A DNA stretch of 64,000 bases from Luscinia megarhynchos (lineage: Eukaryota; Chordata; Aves; Passeriformes; Turdidae), in assembly GCA_034336665.1 (NCBI GenBank), contig CM067584.1:4072699-4136698 (forward strand), given 5' to 3'. The translations under genes were made by a program, and so were the position numbers. The notes under the pieces are model-generated. The model searched no databases and was not told the origin of the DNA. It saw nothing but the letters and a program-made list of their open reading frames with translations. Shown here piece after piece: positions 51,368 to 64,000 of this stretch. How positions within the stretch are numbered: position 1 is the first letter of the stretch; each line of letters starts with the position of its first letter.

Positions 51368-54300
51368 TGACTTCAGCAGGTTTTGGGTTTGTTCCTGCTG
51401 GGGCTGTGTCACTGTGACCTCTGGCTGCAGAGAGAGGAGCAGATCCCCCCATTCCTGTGCCTTGTCCCTTGTCTGTGCAGAGATTTCTGTTGTATTCCTC
51501 ACACCCAGAGCCTGATGCTGGTGTGTCTGAAAACTGGGCCACTTCCTTCAGGATCTGCTGTAGCCACCAGGATTTGTGTTGACATAGCTCTGTTTGTGCT
51601 CATCTCCTCCTTTGGAGAAAGAGAGGAATTGCAAAGTGAAAATACCTCAAAATAAAACAGGCAGACTGACTGACTGCTGTGCTGGCAGCAGGATTAGACA
51701 CTCTTGGTGTTCCCTTCTGCCTCTGAAGTGCCTCAGGAATGAATTACAGGCTGGCTGTCCCTGCTTGTGTTGGCCAGGGATCTTAAAACTCCACAAGCAA
51801 GTCATAACCTTGTAACCTTATTTGAGCCAGAGGAAAAAAAACCAAAACCAAACCCCTGTGCTGCAGGGCAGCTGATCAGGTGTAAAAATCTACCACAGTG
51901 TCCCAGGCTCTGTTGCTGCCTGTGGGAATGGGAGGTAAAGGTGTGAAGTGATCCAAAATCTGAGCATCTCCCAGTCTTTGATGTACTCTCAGGTGCTGCC
52001 ATGCCACAGGAGGAGAGTTCAGGTACAGAGGGATAAAAGAAGCTGGTTCAGAGCAGGTATTGGTGCCTATTGTCCAGTCCATGAGTAGAATGAGATCTCA
52101 GGCACAGCCAGGAACCAGCTGAACTCTCCTCAGATCAAACCAGCTCTGCAGGGGCTGGAACATCCTCATCTCCCAGAGCTGGGTTGGGAGCAGCTCTTGA
52201 TCCCTGGCCTGGTGGGTGGACAAGAACTGATTGACAGGAGCCTGGAAGTAGCTCTGGGTCTGATGCTTCAAAGAAACAATCTTAAAATAACCTGGGAAGT
52301 AATTTTTCATAACATTATCACTTCAGAGTGTGGGGTTTGTGTCTGCAGATCACCTCACTCAGCCAGGGGCTGTGGCTGTCCCTTTGTGCACACTGACACC
52401 CAGCTCTCCTTCACATCTTTGCTGTCAATTTAAATCCACAGCACTGAAAGTTTTTTATTTTCAGCTTCAATTCATTGGCTCTGGTTGGTTGGTTGTTCCT
52501 TTTTTAGGAGTGCACCTGGTTCACAGTTGAAGTATTGCTTTGTTCTTCCTTGTTAAGTTGAATTAGATCAAAATAACATTTTCTGTCATCTGCATGTGAC
52601 CCTTCAGCTGCACTGCTCCCCTCAGTGGCACTTTTTCAAAGTAGAAATTGATTTAACAAATGTTTTTTTGAGTAGCCCTTTACTTTGGTTGCCTAATTTT
52701 AGCCTCCTGCTTCAGAAATCCTTTATGTGTGTAAATATTTATGGTCTTTATGGCTGTGGTACCTGAATATCTCACTAATGGTAAGAAAACACTTTGCTGA
52801 GTTAGGGAGGTGGGAGGAGAATACCCCATTTTACAATTTCTCCTTTCACAGCTGGGAAAATGAGCACAGTTTGGATTGTGGACAAACCATTGAGAGGAGG
52901 CTGGGGATTAAACTTGACCATCCTGAGTATCTCAGATGAAAACAACAAAATACAAAACCATCTCTGAATAACAAAAAAAAAATCTTGCTAAGGCTGCAGT
53001 GAGAACTAATTGGATTAAATAGGATGCTGGAGACATTTCTGATGGGTGGGAATCAACTGGAGCAGTGGGAAGCAGGATGAATGATCCAGAGTAGACTTGA
53101 AACCTTTCTCTGAGCAAAATTGCAGCATTTGCAAAAATTTTTCCACAGTGAAGCCCTGGAGAACACTTGGTGAGTGGCCCTTGGGCTTCCCCAGAGCTGT
53201 GGTGGATCACACCATTTTCTCTCTTGTGATAAACAGGACAGTATTTAGTGAACTGGATTCATGACATCACAAATTGCAGCCTGAAAGTGCCACTCTTATC
53301 TCATTGTGTGTTTTAAATGCTGGGACTTTGCAAAGGCTTGTATCCAGCTGTGTGTGTTCTTCAGTCTTTTTTAGGAAAAAACCCTCTTTTTGGATGTGAA
53401 ATTCCTCAGTAGTGCTTTAAGCAAACTCTGTATGATTAATTTGCAAATACCTTTACTCCATCTGTTTCTCTGCTTTATGCACAACCCTCACTGTGGGCAC
53501 ACACAGCTTCATGCTTCAATTTGATTCACATTTTTGTGCAGAGGGGCACTTTAAGGCTGTTTGCTTCACAATAATTTTAGGGAAATATTTCTTTTGCATA
53601 CAGTTTTCTGTGAAATTGAACCAAGAACCTTGGGTAGGTTTCCACTGATGGTTGGTTTATAAAAATTCTGGGTAAAATTCTGTCTTTGGTGAGGTTTGGC
53701 ATTGATCTGCAGTGCCAGGAACTCACCTGGAGGATCTGCTTGGTGAACCTCATGTTCAGCTCAGATCAAATTCAGTGTTGCCCCTTTAATGCTCATTAAT
53801 TAATTCTCCTGGCAGACACATCCAAGGGAAGCACAGGGATGTAACCTGTTGTTTCCAGCCCTGTCCTCACTTGCTTGTCCCCTCTAAATTCATCCCTGCA
53901 GCCTCAGGGGAGGGGGAATCAGATGGAACAATTGTAGAGTTTTTGTGGCACCAGGAGAGATTTATCCTGGTGGGGAGCAGATCCAGCTCCAACCCAGGGC
54001 ATTTTCCAGCAGGGCAAAGGGGCTGAGGATTCAAACCTTTGCTTTGAGCCCTCCCTGTGTTGCTCCACTCAGGAGTTTGGGCTGATTTTTTCTCGTGCTG
54101 GCTCCCCTGAGGCCATCTGAGCAGGAATTCCAGCTATGATCCTTCTGTCTCTCCCCTGCAGTGCCAAAGGCAAGGCTCCAGCTGACTTTGCTAAGGAAGG
54201 AACAAACAGAGTTGCTTTTGCCTGAAATGACGTGTTGTGATATCTTTGTTTTTCTGCAGTGACAGTTTGCACAGTCCTTTTCTCAGTCCCCACCTTGAAA

Positions 54301-54627
54301 TAACACTGATGTGGGTATGTCAGCTGAGCAGCCCTCCCTGTGGGTTTTAGGATAACATTGCTCCAGGAAAAAAAACTTGGATTCTCGCCCTTTTGAAATG
54401 TCAGAATGCAGTGTTTGGGCATTAAGTTGAAAGGAGAATTCCAGAAAGCTCCAGAGAGAATTCTGAAGGAGAGAGAAGTGTTAGATATGCTCCAACCTGT
54501 TCTGGTTGCTTCCCTAACCTCCCCTGTATTCCATGGAAAGAGAACAGTCCTCCCAGAGTTTTGGAAAAGGGCTCTGAAGTCGTCCTTTATAAGAGGCTGA
54601 AATTTTGGTGAGGTAAAAATGGCATTT

Positions 54628-54740
54628 TTCATAGACTGACAGGGCATGCTGAGCTGGGAGGGACCCCCAGGGAGTGTCAAAGCCCAGCCCTGGCTCTGCA
54701 CAAGACCCAGCTGGTTTTGAGCCAGGTGGGTACCCCAGGG
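54628..54740 (-). mobile_element. Possible old CR1 fragment
   Basis: It reads 'agactgacagggcatgctga', 'gctgggagggacccccaggg' and 'cagccctggctctgcacaag', a diverged form of an antisense CR1 3' end. Confidence 0.45.
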
Positions 54741-56029
54741 TATAACCCAGTCCCTGGAGCTGTCAGAGGAGGAAGAATCCCTGCTAGGAACAGGGTGGCC
54801 TCCCAGAGCCTGTTGATGGTTTGGTTGCTGATTAACTGTGGTGGGTGAAATCCCCATCAAAATCAGTGGGAGAGCTGCCCCTGCTCTGAGCAGCTCTGCT
54901 GCCAGCCCTGCAGAAGGGATGGAGAAGTTAAGCTCTGTGCATTTCCTGGCTCTGTCATCCCTGAGCCTGTTCAGTGTCCCAGGGAGAACTCCATCCACCA
55001 GGGCAGCTCCCACACACATCTGAGCCCCTCCTCCCAGACTCTGCTCCTTCTCTGCTATCTGCTGTCCTTGGGTGAAATCTCCTGCTGACATTGCCTCTCT
55101 TGACTCAGTCAACCACTGTTATAATCATGGGGGGAAATTACAGTGAGAGAAATGATAGCTTGTTCTGGCCTGGTGGCTTGGAAGCCAGCAGCCTTTTGAA
55201 CTGGAGCAGCAGTTATGCTAATGACAAGGGGAGGGAGGCTGGGGAGGGGAGCCTGTGTGTCTTGGGACGTGCAGGAGATGAAGGGGAGCCTGACACGAGC
55301 TGCTCTTGGCTCCCTAATTCCTGACCCTGCTATTAGAGAGCTCCCAAGGGCAGCATGGCAGGGTTTGAGCAGGGTTTGAGCTGCCAGTCACACTCCAGGT
55401 GAGGTGACACCAGGGCTCCCAGGTCATCCTGAGGATCCCCCCTTGCAGTCAGGAGTGATTCCTCACCTCGGGGGTTTTGCTCTGAGTGGAGCTGCCCCAA
55501 AGGAGATCAGGCTCTGATAGTCTCAGCTTAAAGTGGGGTTTAGACAGGATGAGGGTGTGTGGTATTTAAACCCAGCAGAGGAGATTACATCCTATTCTAC
55601 CTGACTGGGTGCATTTATTTTCTATTACCAGGGTTAGCCCTGTGCTGGTCTGGAGTCTGAGCAGTGAGAGGAGGGAAGCAGAGACAGGAGGAGGTGACAG
55701 CAGAGCTCAGGCAGGAACTTGTGGCTGGGCTGGAATTATAAAACCAAGTGTTTTGCATCCAAGAGCAGAACCACAGAGCTGCAGTGTCTCCCCAGCTCCT
55801 GGCTGTGTGTACACAGCACTGCATTGTTCCACAGGCACCAGCCCAGTTGTGTTTCTCTTTGCACCCAGAGATGAAAGAGGAGCTGTGCTCTGGGACCAGC
55901 CCTGCAGACAGGCTGCCCTGGCTCTGCAGTTCATTCCTCTTCTGGCAGTGGCTCTTCTGCCCCAGAGAAATGTTTAATTCTTTGGAAACGTAGTGAAAAT
56001 GTCCACACATTATTGGGGAATTCTGTGAG

Positions 56030-56486
56030 CAGGAATCTCTGCTCTCTGTGACTGGGATAATGGCATCAGGGCTGCAGAGTCCCTCATGCCCTGTCCCTCC
56101 TCTCTCCAGCCCTTTTGGTCCTTTTTATACCCCCAGAACCATCTTGGCCCTGATTCACCCTTAAATCTCTGTTCTTTCTGTGATTGGGAATCCTTGCTCT
56201 CTGTGACTGCAATAATGGCATTGCCACAGGGGCTGCAGAGTCCCTCCTGCCCTGTCCCTCTTCTCTGCAGCCCCTTTGGTCCTTTTTACACCCCTAAAAC
56301 CATCTTGGCCCTGATTCACCCTAAATCTCTGTTCTTTCTGTGAGTGGGAATCTCTGCTCTCTGTGACTGGGATAATGGCATCAGGGCTACAGAGTCCCTC
56401 CTGCCCTGTCTCTCCTCCCTCCAGCCCCTTTGGTTTTTTTACACCCCCAGAACCATCTTGGCCCTGATTCACCCTAAATCTCCCAG
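56030..56486. repeat. ~157-bp tandem triplication
   Basis: The block 'gctctctgtgactg' recurs at 56041, 56196 and 56356 (spacings of 155 and 160 bp). Each copy also has 'agagtccctcctgccctgtc' (or a one-base variant) and 'accatcttggccctgattca'. Copies are about 90 percent identical by eye. Confidence 0.9.
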
Positions 56487-57462
56487 CTTCCTGCTGCTGT
56501 GTTTGTACCTTTCATTCAGGGCAGGCTTAAAACCCTTCATGAGAAAGTGGGGCTGGGCACTTCCCTGGTGTGAGGAGCTTTTAAACCCCTCTAAGTCCAT
56601 TAGGCTCGTGCCTGCAGCAGGTGCTGCAGCCTCTCTGCAGGGTTTGCTCTGCTCCCAGGCCCCACAGTGCTGGGTGGGATCCCCCATTGTTCTGGGGGGA
56701 TCTGCCAAGCCTTTGATGTCCCTTGCCAGAGGGACAGGAGGAAGCACCTGTGCAGAGCTCAGATGTGCTCTGTGTTTCTGTGTGTGCTTAGGGTTTTGGG
56801 TTTTTTTTAACCCTTTGGGCTGCAGCTGTTGTTTGCCACCTCTCTGTGCTGGGAAGAGGCTCCTGTGAGGAGCACACAGGGACTGGGAGCTGTGGCTGGG
56901 GTGATGCAGGAGCCTGTGGTGTGGGGAGGTGTTTAACTCAGCTGGGCTGAGGGCTGAAAAGTGAAATCACTGGCCCTGGTGTTGGGCTGGAGCCCTGTGA
57001 AACCTCTGCAGTCCAGCCTGGCTTGTTTTTGAGTCAATCAGATTTTCCCTTATTTTCCCATCTTTTCTTTCCCCAGAGCTGCTGGGGATCCTGCCCCTTG
57101 CTCCTCTCCCCTCCTCCTGCCAGCACTGATGTTTTTAAGGAGCAGCTGAGGTCTCTTTCTCTGTTTTGCCCCTTTCATTGTGCAGGAAGGAGGGGATGGA
57201 AGCAATTGCACACGTGCTGGAGCTTGGTTTAGTTCTGAGCACACTGGAGTGGCAGCAGCTCTGACAGTGCAGATGGGACTGACCTAGATTTCTGTGAGCA
57301 TCCAAAAAGGGATTTCAGGAGAAATTAACCCATGCTGTCTGTTGATGCAATAGCATTAGTGCCTCTTACTCCATTTAGTGCTGGGGATCAGCAGTGCTGC
57401 TTTCCCACTGTGTGGGGAGCAGTTCTTTGGTTTGAGGAGCTGCTTTGAAGTGATTTTTTTAC

Positions 57463-57730
57463 AGAATCACACAATGGTTTGGGTTGGAAGGGACCTTAAA
57501 GATCATCTTGTCCCACCCCTGCCATGGGCAGGGCACCTTCCACTGTCCCAGGCTGTTCCAAGCCCTGTCCAGCCTGTCCCTAAACACTTCCAGGGATGGG
57601 GAACCTGAGCCAGGGCCTCACCACCCTTGTAATCAAGAATTTCTTCCTAATACCTCATTTAAACTTGACCTCCTTCAGCTTTAGCCCACCCTTGTTGTCT
57701 TGTGAATACAGGCCCTTGTTAAAAGTCCCA
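57463..57730 (-). mobile_element. CR1 LINE 3' fragment
   Basis: A classic CR1 end in antisense, 'tttgggttggaagggacctt', 'ttccactgtcccaggctgtt', 'cacttccagggatgggga' and 'aagaatttcttcctaatacc'. The least diverged CR1 copy in the window by eye. Confidence 0.95.
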
Positions 57731-59786
57731 AAAATCCCCAAGTTCTTGCTTTCTGTGTCCAGTGTTCTCATCCCCAAGTTCCTTAGGGATGACACAGAAG
57801 TGAAGAGCCAGTGGATCTCTCTGGTGAGCTGCTTACATCAATGGAAAATGTCCATGATGTTTTCCTGGGGGCAGGTGTAAAAATTGTCTCCTCCAGGTCT
57901 GTTGTGGGTGAAAAAAAAAAAAAAATCTTAAAACATAAAATGAAATTATCCACCTCATTTCATGTAACATCATCAGCTGCCTGTGCTGGGTTTTCAGGGC
58001 ATGTGTGTTAAACCTGGCCAGGTGAAGTGTCTTCATCACCTTCAAGTCTTGAAGTGCTGCCTCCAGCTCCTTTCTTGGCCTGTTTTTCTGGGCAGGGAGT
58101 TTTTGCCTCCCCACCAGTGTTCACCCCCTTGGTGCTTTGGCCCTGCTGTGAGTTTGACTCAGCAGAAGATGCCCTGGTCGGGCAGGAGCTTTCAGCTCTC
58201 CAGGCTGGAAATGAGCCCTGGGTGCCATGGGGGACAAGCAGGTGGAGGCTGGGAGAGGCAAAGGCTGGAACCAGCTGCAGATTCCCCCCTGGGATGGCTT
58301 TGGAGTGCTGCCTGTGCAGTGGGATTTCATCTCTTCCACCAGCAGAGCCTCTTTTCCCTCTTTCCTTCAGCCCCTGTGCCTTCAGAGTTCACAGATCCCA
58401 TCTGCTCCTTAGAAACTGGATTTTTTTTCTTTTTTTAATCTTTCTGGTGAGAGGGAGAAATGTTTGAGGAATACAAATGAGCTCCTCCTGTCTGGCACAC
58501 TTTGATCCCACTCAGGAGCTGCCAGTTGATGGCAGCTTGGGGCTGTGCCTGCAGTGTTTGCAGAGCCCTCACTCCCATGGAAGCCCAGTGCACTTGCAAG
58601 GAATGCAGGGATGGACATTTGGGAGTTGTGGCTCCTGGGAGAACTCTTTCCTTCCCTTGGGACACTGCACTTGGTGTTGGAACTCTCTGTGACAATGGGA
58701 ATGTCATTCCTTTTCTCCATGCTGGCTATCTATAATAGTAGGTGGCTTTGTTGCTTTGTTTAATTCAAATTAATTAAGCTGACCTAGAGCTTTATATCTT
58801 AAGTAAAAAGGGATTATTTTTATGAAGAGCTACCTGAGAAGCTGATGTAATCCATAATCCCTCTCCCTCCCACTTGGCACCTGCAGATGCAGAGGAAAAT
58901 ACTTTTGGCTTCTTATTTTAACTAAAAGAAGGAACTTGAAGATTTCACGTGCAAATATTAACTGGGAAAGGCTTTGGTTGGTTTGCAGAGCCCAGCAAAA
59001 AGTGCTCAGCTTTTTTTTTTTTTGGAAGCTTCCCTTTTGGCCACTTGTCCTGGTGTGTTCCCACCACATTGCTTTTGTTCCTAGAAGCAGCTACATATGT
59101 GTAGCTGGATATTTTTAGAATCTGGGGGACTGCTGGTGGTGTTTTACATATGAATGAGATTCCCTGGAAGCCTCCAGGCAGCAGGGAAGGAGTTCCTGGA
59201 GAACCCTCCCAAATGATTGCACAGTGCTCAGCTGGTGTCAGGAAGGGGAGGAAGCTCCCAAACTACAGCACACTGAGGGGTTTGTGCCTCCAAATTTGGG
59301 TTCTTCCTGGGCCTGGCAAGATTCCAGCATCTTGAAAAGCCAGGCAGGGCCAGTTCAGCTGCCAGGGGCTGTGTCACAGGATTGTCTGTTCAAATAGTCC
59401 AGTATTGCTTCCAAAAATCTCATTGCAGAGAGGATGTCAGTCCATGACACTTCCTGCAGGCTTTTCTTTACTTCAGATGAGATTTCTCAGAATTGGTATC
59501 AGTCCCAAGAGAAGAGTTTGGCTACTGATGGGCTACAAAGGACTTGATGGGCAGAGGCTGTTTTTCCACTGTGAATGGAAAAAGTTTTGGGAAGTCTCTT
59601 TGTAGCAGAGCTGAGAAAAATGCAGATGTGCAGGGTGTTCTTACAAGTGGAATTAGGCTGTGGGGGCAGGAGCAGAGCTCAGGACTCTGGGCCAGTCAGT
59701 CCTTCTGTGATGCAAACACTGTATAAAGGGGAGTAAAGCTGGATGGAACTCCCACTGAGCCATCCTGCCCAGACCCAGGGGCTGTT

Positions 59787-59972
59787 CATGGAATCCCAGA
59801 ATGGTTTGGGTTGGAAGGGACCTTAAATCCCATCCAGTGCCACCCCCTGCCGTGGGCAGAGACACCTCCCACTGTCCCAGGGTGCTCCAGCCTGGCCTTG
59901 CACAGGGATGGGGCAGCCACAGCTTCTCTGGGCCACCCTTACAGTAAAGAATTTCCTTCTAATACCATGTTG
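59787..59972 (-). mobile_element. CR1 LINE 3' fragment
   Basis: 'gaatcccagaatggtttggg', 'ttggaagggaccttaaatcc', 'cagagacacctcccactgtc' and 'gtaaagaatttccttctaat'. Antisense CR1 end in DPYSL2 intron 3. Confidence 0.92.
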
Positions 59973-60107
59973 AGACAGGGAATGAAGCTGAGGTGTAGAA
60001 AGCAACAGCTGCTCCTAAAGACTTGGTGTGTGGAAAAAACAAAAGTTACATCTTTGTGTGTAGGAGTTCCCCAAAGCCGTTGGCCACAGGCTGGGTGTCT
60101 CTCTTTG

Positions 60108-60192
60108 GGTGGTGCCCAGGAGTGGAGCTTTGTCCCCAAATCTTGGGTTCTGCACGGATCTGGGAGGACACCAGGCAGTTTGTGAGGCTCAG
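60108..60192. repeat. Imperfect direct duplication, left copy
   Basis: About 85 bp ('ggtggtgcccaggagtgg' through 'aggacaccaggcagtttgtg'), repeated at about 60904-60988 with roughly 90 percent identity. The two copies bracket an LTR-like element. Confidence 0.85.
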
Positions 60193-60193
60193 G

Positions 60194-60900
60194 GTGTCCT
60201 GGTTTGAAGGACAGGTGTCTGCCAGTAAAGGCAAGAGCCTCTCTTGAAATGGAGAATGTAAACCCCCTCCCTTCAAATCATTATAATTTTGAAATTAAGG
60301 GGCTCTCAGGCAAAGGTATGGGAATTAGGAATAACAGTTCTTTACTAGGGAAAATTAAAATAGAAATGCAGTATTACACAGAACAATCCCAAACCCTGCC
60401 AGAGTCAGAATCCAAGCTGACACCCGTCAGTCAGGCAGGGTGTTGGCAGCAGTCCCATTCCATGGTGGCTGCATCCTCCTGCAGTGGCAGGTGTGGTTCA
60501 GCTGGAGCAGTGCTCCTGGAGAAGGTGCAGTTTTCCTCTGAAGGTCCAGGGATGATGTGGAAGGGTCTGGTTTTCCTCTGGAATCCAGTGGAAAAGGCTG
60601 CTCTGGTGTTCCAAATCTCAGTTTTTATCTGGGTAGGAAATGTTTGGCTCCTCCCCTGGGTGGAGCATCTGCCAGTGGGATGATGTAATTTTATCAGTCA
60701 TGCCCTGGGACTCACTGGCCATTAACAGGAGATATCTCCTGGAGGGAGGATGGGCTGTGGGAAAAATAAAGATGATTGCCCAGCTGGTTTAAAGCTGGCC
60801 CATTAGCAGATAATATGTGCCAGGAGATCAGGGTCACTGCCCCACCCGGCTGCAGCAGGTGGGGACAGAATTCACATTTCTGGCCACATCAACCCAACCC
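60194..60900 (+). mobile_element. Solo-LTR-like element in DPYSL2 intron 3
   Basis: It starts TGTCCTGGTTTGAAGGACAG and continues with 'gaatgtaaaccccctccctt', 'aaattaaggggctctcaggc' and 'acagttctttactagggaaa'. I recognise this as the beginning of an endogenous-retrovirus LTR common in songbird genomes. An AATAAA lies at 60765. The exact 3' end is uncertain (between about 60827 and 60900). No internal viral genes are present. Confidence 0.65.
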
Positions 60901-60903
60901 ACA

Positions 60904-60988
60904 GGTGGTGCCCAGGAGTGGTGATTTGTCCCCAAACCTTGGGCTCTGCACAGATCTGAGAGGACACCAGGCAGCTTGTGAGGCTGAG
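60904..60988. repeat. Imperfect direct duplication, right copy
   Basis: Second copy of the segment at 60108-60192, on the other side of the LTR-like element. Confidence 0.85.
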
Positions 60989-63900
60989 CTGGAGGAGGGA
61001 GTTCAGCTGGGAATGTGCCACAGGAGTCTCTGTTTAAACTGGGGGTAATGGAGTTAGGACCTCCTGCAGGTTGATGAGTGCAGCAGTGTCAGTGGCACAG
61101 AGCAGCAGCACAGGGACAGCTGTGCTCAGGAAGTGGCTGTGGGGCAGATGTGCTGCTTGCTCCTTGTCCTTGGGCAGCAAACAGCAGCTGCTGCTGCACA
61201 GCACACCGTGTTTTCTGCAGAACCATGTGAATGTTTAGGTGGGATTGAGCCCTGCAGGTGTGTGAGAGTCTCAGGGGTTTGGCTGGGAGCAGGATGGGGC
61301 TCAGTGCTGCAGCAGAAGTGGTTTGGTGGTGATGGGTGACAACTTCCTCCTTGGAACATGATGTCACCTTGTCACAGTCATGAGCAGAGGAAGTGTCTGC
61401 CCCTCATCCAGCCAGGGGGGATGTTTGTTTGACAAATACAGGCTTTCTCTTTTCCCCATTTCTCTCACAAGCTGTATTAATAAAAGGTGCTTGTATAGAA
61501 TCAGAACTCTTCACATTTAGTTATTTTAATTCTAATCCCAAACACACAAAGCCCTCTCAGACCCACCACAACTTTCCATTGTAGAAACTGGCATCCTGCA
61601 GTCATGTTCCTCTTTATCTCCAGCACCTGGGACAACCCCAGGCCAGGAAATGAAAGTGAGAATCCGAACCTTGGTGATAACAATGCAAATGCAGAGCTGG
61701 AGTGGAACAAGCCTGGGGGGCAGGACTCATCTCCAGTGACCTGAGAGGAGCAGAGCTGCCCCAGCACAGTGATCTGAGTCCTGGGCCTGAGCAGCTCTTG
61801 CCCCTTGGATGTGTTGTTAATTCTTGTCTTTTGTCTTGACTTGAAAGCCATGGCTGCAAACTGAGGTTTTTCTCCATCGCAGTCCCTCAAGGTTTCCAGA
61901 GCAATTCATATGGAAGCCTTTGAAGTCCTGTGTGCTCTTTTCATGGCTTCAGATGGAGGAATGCCTAAAAGAAAGAATAAATCTTGGAACCACTTAAATG
62001 TCTCTTTTGAACTTGGTTCCCCTCCCTCTCTGCCCTGGTGACCTCCTCAGATACAATAAACCTGTACTGGGAAGAGATGGAGCCTTTTTTTTTTTTTTAA
62101 TCTGACCTTAATGTGCTGCCATTCCAGCTGCTGGGGAGGGTTATTAATTATTGTTTGAATTCTTTATGTTTGTGTCCAGCCAGCTCAGATTGCTAATTGT
62201 ATTTCAGATATAATCAGCCAAAAGGGCAAGTGAAGTATCTGTATGACATCAGTGGGGGAATAAGGGAGCATTGCAGTCTGAAAATGTAATCAGTGGAGCA
62301 CGGATGTGTCTGAGCCTTCTGAGCCTGCTCCAGACTCTGATTTCTCTGCATCAGGTCCTGTAAACTGGATCTGAGCTGACAGAAAACAACATGTGATGTC
62401 ATGGGGCTGCCTTTGCTGTGAGTTTGGCAGCAGTACAGGGGAACAGTCCTTGGCTAGTTGTATTAGCACCAGAAATGCTGTACAGGCTGTCACTCCTCAG
62501 AATAATCTCTTTATTCTGGTATCTTTTCTTAGGGGGGGAGGGAACAAGAATAAAATACTGTGGGAATAAATCCCCACAAATACCCAGAGCTGAAATCTGG
62601 TTGCTGGAGCCAGCATGTGAAGAAAATCTTCTGTTGGATTTCTCAGCTGCTGAGGTGCCTCAGGTCCCCATGAGCAGTTTCCTTCAAAGTGATTTTGTCA
62701 CTGTCCTTCCTTTTCCCAGATCAAACCCATGGCTCTGAGCATGGTTTGAAGGAAGAACTGGGATTGAATCAGAAAAAAAGGAGGTGGGAGGCTCTTCTGG
62801 ATGTCTTGATTTGGGATTTTTGAGCTCAGAGAAGGGCTGACATCTCTGGATGGGTGCAGAGATGCTGAGCTGGAAAGTGGGGTTTAATACTTAAATCAGG
62901 ATTTTTGCTGCTGAAAACAGTTTTGTTCCTGGATGAGGCAGCTTTTGGTAGCTCAGTTCCTTGACATATAAAAGGGTCATGATCCATAAAGGTGGAAGGG
63001 ATTGTGATATTTTACCAGCTGAGAATTTGAGGCCTCTGGATGAAATAAGGTCTGTGATTATGGGATAATCTTCTATGGGTCAGTCAAGGGCCTGACTTTC
63101 AATTCACAGAGATTGATTTTATTCCTCTGGCTCTCACAGAATTATTCTCACTTCACACCAGTGCCAGGAGAATATTCCTGCAGCCACAGCCTGACACTCC
63201 AGACTTCCAAGCAGGGACCTGTGCAATTACCAGGGCTGAATTTAATTACAAGCTCTCAATAAAATGGCTTGTGACAGAATGTACAACTCAACAAATCCAG
63301 CAGATTTCATCACACACAGTTGCTGTGGGGATTAACAGCATTAAACAGGCAGATGTGTTTATAGTGATTGAGCTGCTGTTAAAAGTTTGGGGTAGGGGAG
63401 ATCTGCCTGCTAACAGTTAAACTTCAATGTTGAGGATTTTCACCTTATAAACTCCTCTTAAACAATAGGCACATGTAGTGCTGTAGGAGCAGGAAATAAT
63501 GTGTAAAACTGCAGTCTGGAATAGCAACTGGAACCTGAATACATGGGTTTTATTACATACACAATTTTGGTAACATCTGACCCTAATTCATGTTTATATT
63601 GTCCATTTCAAACAGTTTTTCTTCTTCCTGGTAGTGGCATTCAGGAGCTGAAGCCCCAGAAAAATTTTATGCATGCTTTGGATGACACTTAATTAAACCA
63701 GTTGAAAAAAAATCCTTTCCAGGGGAAAGCTGGAAGCAAGGGCTATTAATAGAAGCTCCAGGAAGGGGCTTGCTTGCAAGCCAAGGCCTGCTCAACTGAG
63801 GCAGGATGCAAAAAAACCCAAAAATGCACATGCCACAATGCCAGGAAGCTATAAAACCCATTAATCCCCACCCATGAGCACATCCATCCCAAAAACCAGA

Positions 63901-64000
63901 GTTTTGTTTTCAAGGCAAGGCAGAGAGCTGGATCCAGCTCTGCCTCTGAAGCAATAATTCCTCTGGAGCTAAGCAAGGGGTCAAAACCATAAAGGCATTA

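Overview
The window is vertebrate nuclear DNA, almost certainly from a bird and probably from a songbird. CR1 (chicken repeat 1) LINE 3' ends are scattered throughout. Passerine-looking solo LTRs are present, introns are compact and GC-rich minisatellites are abundant. All genes read left to right on the + strand.

Layout. Positions 1-4550 hold the 3' end of BNIP3L (NIX): the penultimate and last coding exons, then a long 3' UTR ending near an ATTAAA signal at 4526. From about 4.55 to 33.6 kb lies a gene-free interval with CR1 copies, three solo-LTR-like elements or LTR fragments, several minisatellites and two CpG-rich segments without a recognised gene (about 8.86-9.33 kb and 22.9-23.45 kb). 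From 33.6 kb to the right edge lies the 5' half of DPYSL2 (CRMP2).

DPYSL2 has two alternative first exons, each in its own CpG island. Exon 1A (35359-35709) encodes the 117-residue N-terminus of the long isoform (CRMP2A). Exon 1B (46096-46134) encodes the 13-residue N-terminus of the common isoform (CRMP2B). Both end in phase 0 and can splice to exon 2 (49668-49756), followed by exon 3 (50968-51152). I found no exon 4 before the right edge, so the remaining 12.8 kb is read as intron 3. The order BNIP3L then DPYSL2, same strand, matches human 8p21.

The most notable structure is regulatory. Each DPYSL2 promoter is preceded by a dense run of independent tandem arrays. Upstream of 1A are a 23-bp array with AATAAA in most units, twenty exact 15-bp units and a pyrimidine tract. 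Upstream of 1B are a roughly 37-bp array, forty-eight exact 10-bp units, a 50-bp repeat carrying an octamer (POU) site and an inverted CCAAT box, and a G-quadruplex-prone GGGCT run. No wholly new protein-coding system is visible. Long open frames in the arrays are by-products of the repeats.
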